In this document: piece by piece, positions 62,627-64,000 of the stretch | Position numbering within the stretch: position 1 is the first letter of the stretch | Layout: every line of letters begins with the position of its first letter | DNA from: Leptospiraceae bacterium | GTDB lineage: Bacteria > Spirochaetota > Leptospiria > Leptospirales > Leptospiraceae | Length of the DNA: 64,000 nt | NCBI GenBank assembly: GCA_016708435.1 | Contig: JADJFV010000001.1 | Location: 372,001 to 436,000, forward strand | Reading direction: 5' to 3' | The notes under the pieces: model-generated | What the model was told of the DNA's origin: nothing | What the model saw: only the letters and a program-made list of their open reading frames with translations | Databases searched by the model: none | Translations under genes and position numbers: made by a program

Positions 62627-63686
62627 GTTTATCTCCTTTCTCGATATCGAGCAATTGTCCTTTGATAGTTAGTGATTCAATATATTTCATTGGGATAATT
62701 TCATCCCAGCTATGTCTTACAAATACTTTTCCTACATCGTAAGTTTGAAATGGAGTGACCGGTTCATTTAGGCTTAGCTTTAATAATGCTTCTGGTAAAT
62801 TTTGTCCAGATGCAGTCGCGAGATAAACCCACGCCGGAAAACGGGGATTAATCTCTAGCAGATACATTTTTCCTGTTTTGTTTTCTACGATGAATTCTAG
62901 TTCACATCCACTGTTCCATTTGATGAAGCTTAGAATTTTTTTGGAAGTAGCTTTTGCATCTTCGCTGTTGATTGTTACGCCCGCCCAGGCTTTTCCTTTG
63001 TCTGTAAGAAAAAGTTTTTTCATGACTACAGCACCTATCATTTCTCCTTCTTTTGCAAGTGCACAAACGTTGATTTCTTCGCCTGCAATGTATTTTTGAA
63101 AGATAACGGGCACTCCCCATTTGCCTGCCATTGCATAAAAATATCCAACAGCTTCTTCGTAATTTCTAGCTAGATACGCTTCGTAAAAAACACCTTTTAC
63201 AAACAAGGGAAATCCAATCTCGTCTGTCACATGACGTATTGCTGTTACATCTTGCACAGAAATAGTTTCAGGAAGTAGGACGCCTGTATTTTCCAGAGAC
63301 TCTTTTAAATAAGTTTTGTCTCTAGTGTGAAGTTCTTTTCTCCCGGGAAGGAAAACGCTAATGTCCATTTTTTTTAATTCACCCGAAATGGAAATGTAGT
63401 TATCTAGTTCTGAATCTAATGTGGGGATAATAACGTCTAGCTTCTTGATTGAATTGATATGTCTGATTCGATCCAATAAAACTTCTGGTCCCGAGCTTGG
63501 ATATGGAAGTAGAAATGAGTTTTCTAAAAGTTCGCTCATGAAATTTCCAGGCTCAAGTGCTCCATAAGCAAAGCCTATTAATTCTGGATTTAATTTTGAC
63601 TCACGAAGAGAGCGAAGGACTGGAACACCAGGACCGGGGCTATCAACTGCGTTCATTCCACTGACGGCTACGACTGTCCTTTTCAT
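62619..63686 (-). CDS. ATP-grasp carboxylate-amine ligase
   Basis: A 355-residue ATP-grasp enzyme. N-terminal Rossmann-like part (VVAVSGMNAVDSPGPGVP); central ATP-grasp with FPLFVKGVFYEAYLARNYEEA, VIFQKYIAGEEINVCALA and the metal-binding ELEFIVENKTGKMYLLEINPRF. It would activate a carboxylate as an acyl phosphate and join it to an amine or thiol. Overlap with the decarboxylase and the PqqD-like protein suggests the three act together. Substrate unknown. Confidence 0.87.
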   Translation of the reverse strand: MKRTVVAVSGMNAVDSPGPGVPVLRSLRESKLNPELIGFAYGALEPGNFMSELLENSFLLPYPSSGPEVLLDRIRHINSIKKLDVIIPTLDSELDNYISISGELKKMDISVFLPGRKELHTRDKTYLKESLENTGVLLPETISVQDVTAIRHVTDEIGFPLFVKGVFYEAYLARNYEEAVGYFYAMAGKWGVPVIFQKYIAGEEINVCALAKEGEMIGAVVMKKLFLTDKGKAWAGVTINSEDAKATSKKILSFIKWNSGCELEFIVENKTGKMYLLEINPRFPAWVYLATASGQNLPEALLKLSLNEPVTPFQTYDVGKVFVRHSWDEIIPMKYIESLTIKGQLLDIEKGDKHE

Positions 63687-63928
63687 TTGTAAAGTCCTAA
63701 TTCAGTTAATTGGATAATCATGTCCGAATAATCACGCTCAATCTCATGTGCATCGACTTCGTATTCAGTGATAATCGATTGAAGTATTTCTTCTTTTGTC
63801 TTGTCTTGTTTTAATAAACGAACAATGGCGAGAGCTGTTTCGTTTAACGTATATGTATTGCCCGTAGTTGGATCAAATACAAACCCAGTATCGCTTAGAG
63901 CGAGATTTTTTAAAGCTTCGGATGCCAT
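63683..63928 (-). CDS. PqqD-like small winged-helix protein
   Basis: An 81-residue protein whose sequence GFVFDPTTGNTYTLNETALAIVRLLKQDKTKEEILQSI is typical of PqqD/RRE domains, which bind leader peptides for modifying enzymes. First gene of the operon inside the window; AAGGAAGG lies about 5 bases before its ATG. The overlap with the ATP-grasp start is 4 bases (ATGA). A precursor peptide or carrier, if any, would lie upstream beyond base 63928 and was not seen. Confidence 0.82.
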   Translation of the reverse strand: MASEALKNLALSDTGFVFDPTTGNTYTLNETALAIVRLLKQDKTKEEILQSIITEYEVDAHEIERDYSDMIIQLTELGLYK

Positions 63929-64000
63929 ATAACCTTCCTTTTTTGAGAAACATTCAAATTACTTAACCTTCGAACAGGAATAATTTACCACAAAATTTTT

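Overview
This is a contiguous piece of an AT-rich bacterial chromosome. It most likely comes from a spirochaete of the family Leptospiraceae. That is inferred from an outer-membrane lipoprotein that looks like leptospiral LipL21, from several signalling proteins that join histidine kinase, receiver and adenylate cyclase domains in one chain, from 7TMR-DISM/SpoIIE phosphatases and from many short lipoproteins. No species can be named from sequence alone. No rRNA, tRNA, CRISPR array or prophage was seen.

Layout. 0-4 kb: purF, a DinB-like protein, a GT2-GtrA glycosyltransferase and a lipoprotein. 4-9.4 kb: a six-gene minus-strand operon encoding a Gld-like ABC system (ATPase, permease, GldG-like and DUF4340 proteins) plus YkgJ-type and ComFB-type proteins. 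9.4-14.3 kb: prfB, a glyoxalase-fold protein, manA, a PEGA-like lipoprotein, a membrane-anchored EEP hydrolase and a MerC-like protein behind a perfect palindrome. 14.3-24.7 kb: a SpoIIE phosphatase, then a three-gene unit of TonB-dependent receptor, periplasmic binding protein with TPRs (frameshifted), and hybrid kinase/adenylate cyclase. 25.0-26.4 kb: a decayed IS701-type insertion sequence with both inverted repeats and a TTAA target duplication. 26.7-31.6 kb: infC-rpmI-rplT, a ZapB-like coiled coil, zapA, mnmC (apparently without a canonical start codon) and a lytic transglycosylase. 31.6-41 kb: a second SpoIIE phosphatase, a HEAT-like protein, DUF4395, and a type-I-secretion-like trio whose ABC protein has lost every catalytic motif. 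41-51.7 kb: M48 protease, SRPBCC protein, DNA polymerase IV, a stand-alone acyltransferase, an RRM protein, thiolase, PilZ, DusB, LRR protein, a medium-chain reductase, a 22-bp repeat array and the LipL21-like lipoprotein.

52.5-63.9 kb is the most unusual region. Eight minus-strand genes with overlapping or nearly touching ends encode a PqqD-like protein, an ATP-grasp ligase, a fold-type III PLP decarboxylase, a urea-transporter/M23-peptidase fusion, a TPR/beta-barrel protein, a TPR protein, a substrate-binding lipoprotein and a dCache hybrid kinase/adenylate cyclase. It reads as one unit that could make or modify a small molecule, move it through the envelope and sense it through cAMP. The pairing of binding protein with kinase-cyclase repeats the logic of the 17-24.7 kb unit.

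Four otherwise conserved genes (a lipoprotein, the binding-protein/TPR gene, the membrane fusion protein and cysE) are each broken by one or two single-base indels, mostly in or beside short runs of one base. This pattern suggests residual sequencing or assembly error at least as much as real gene decay.
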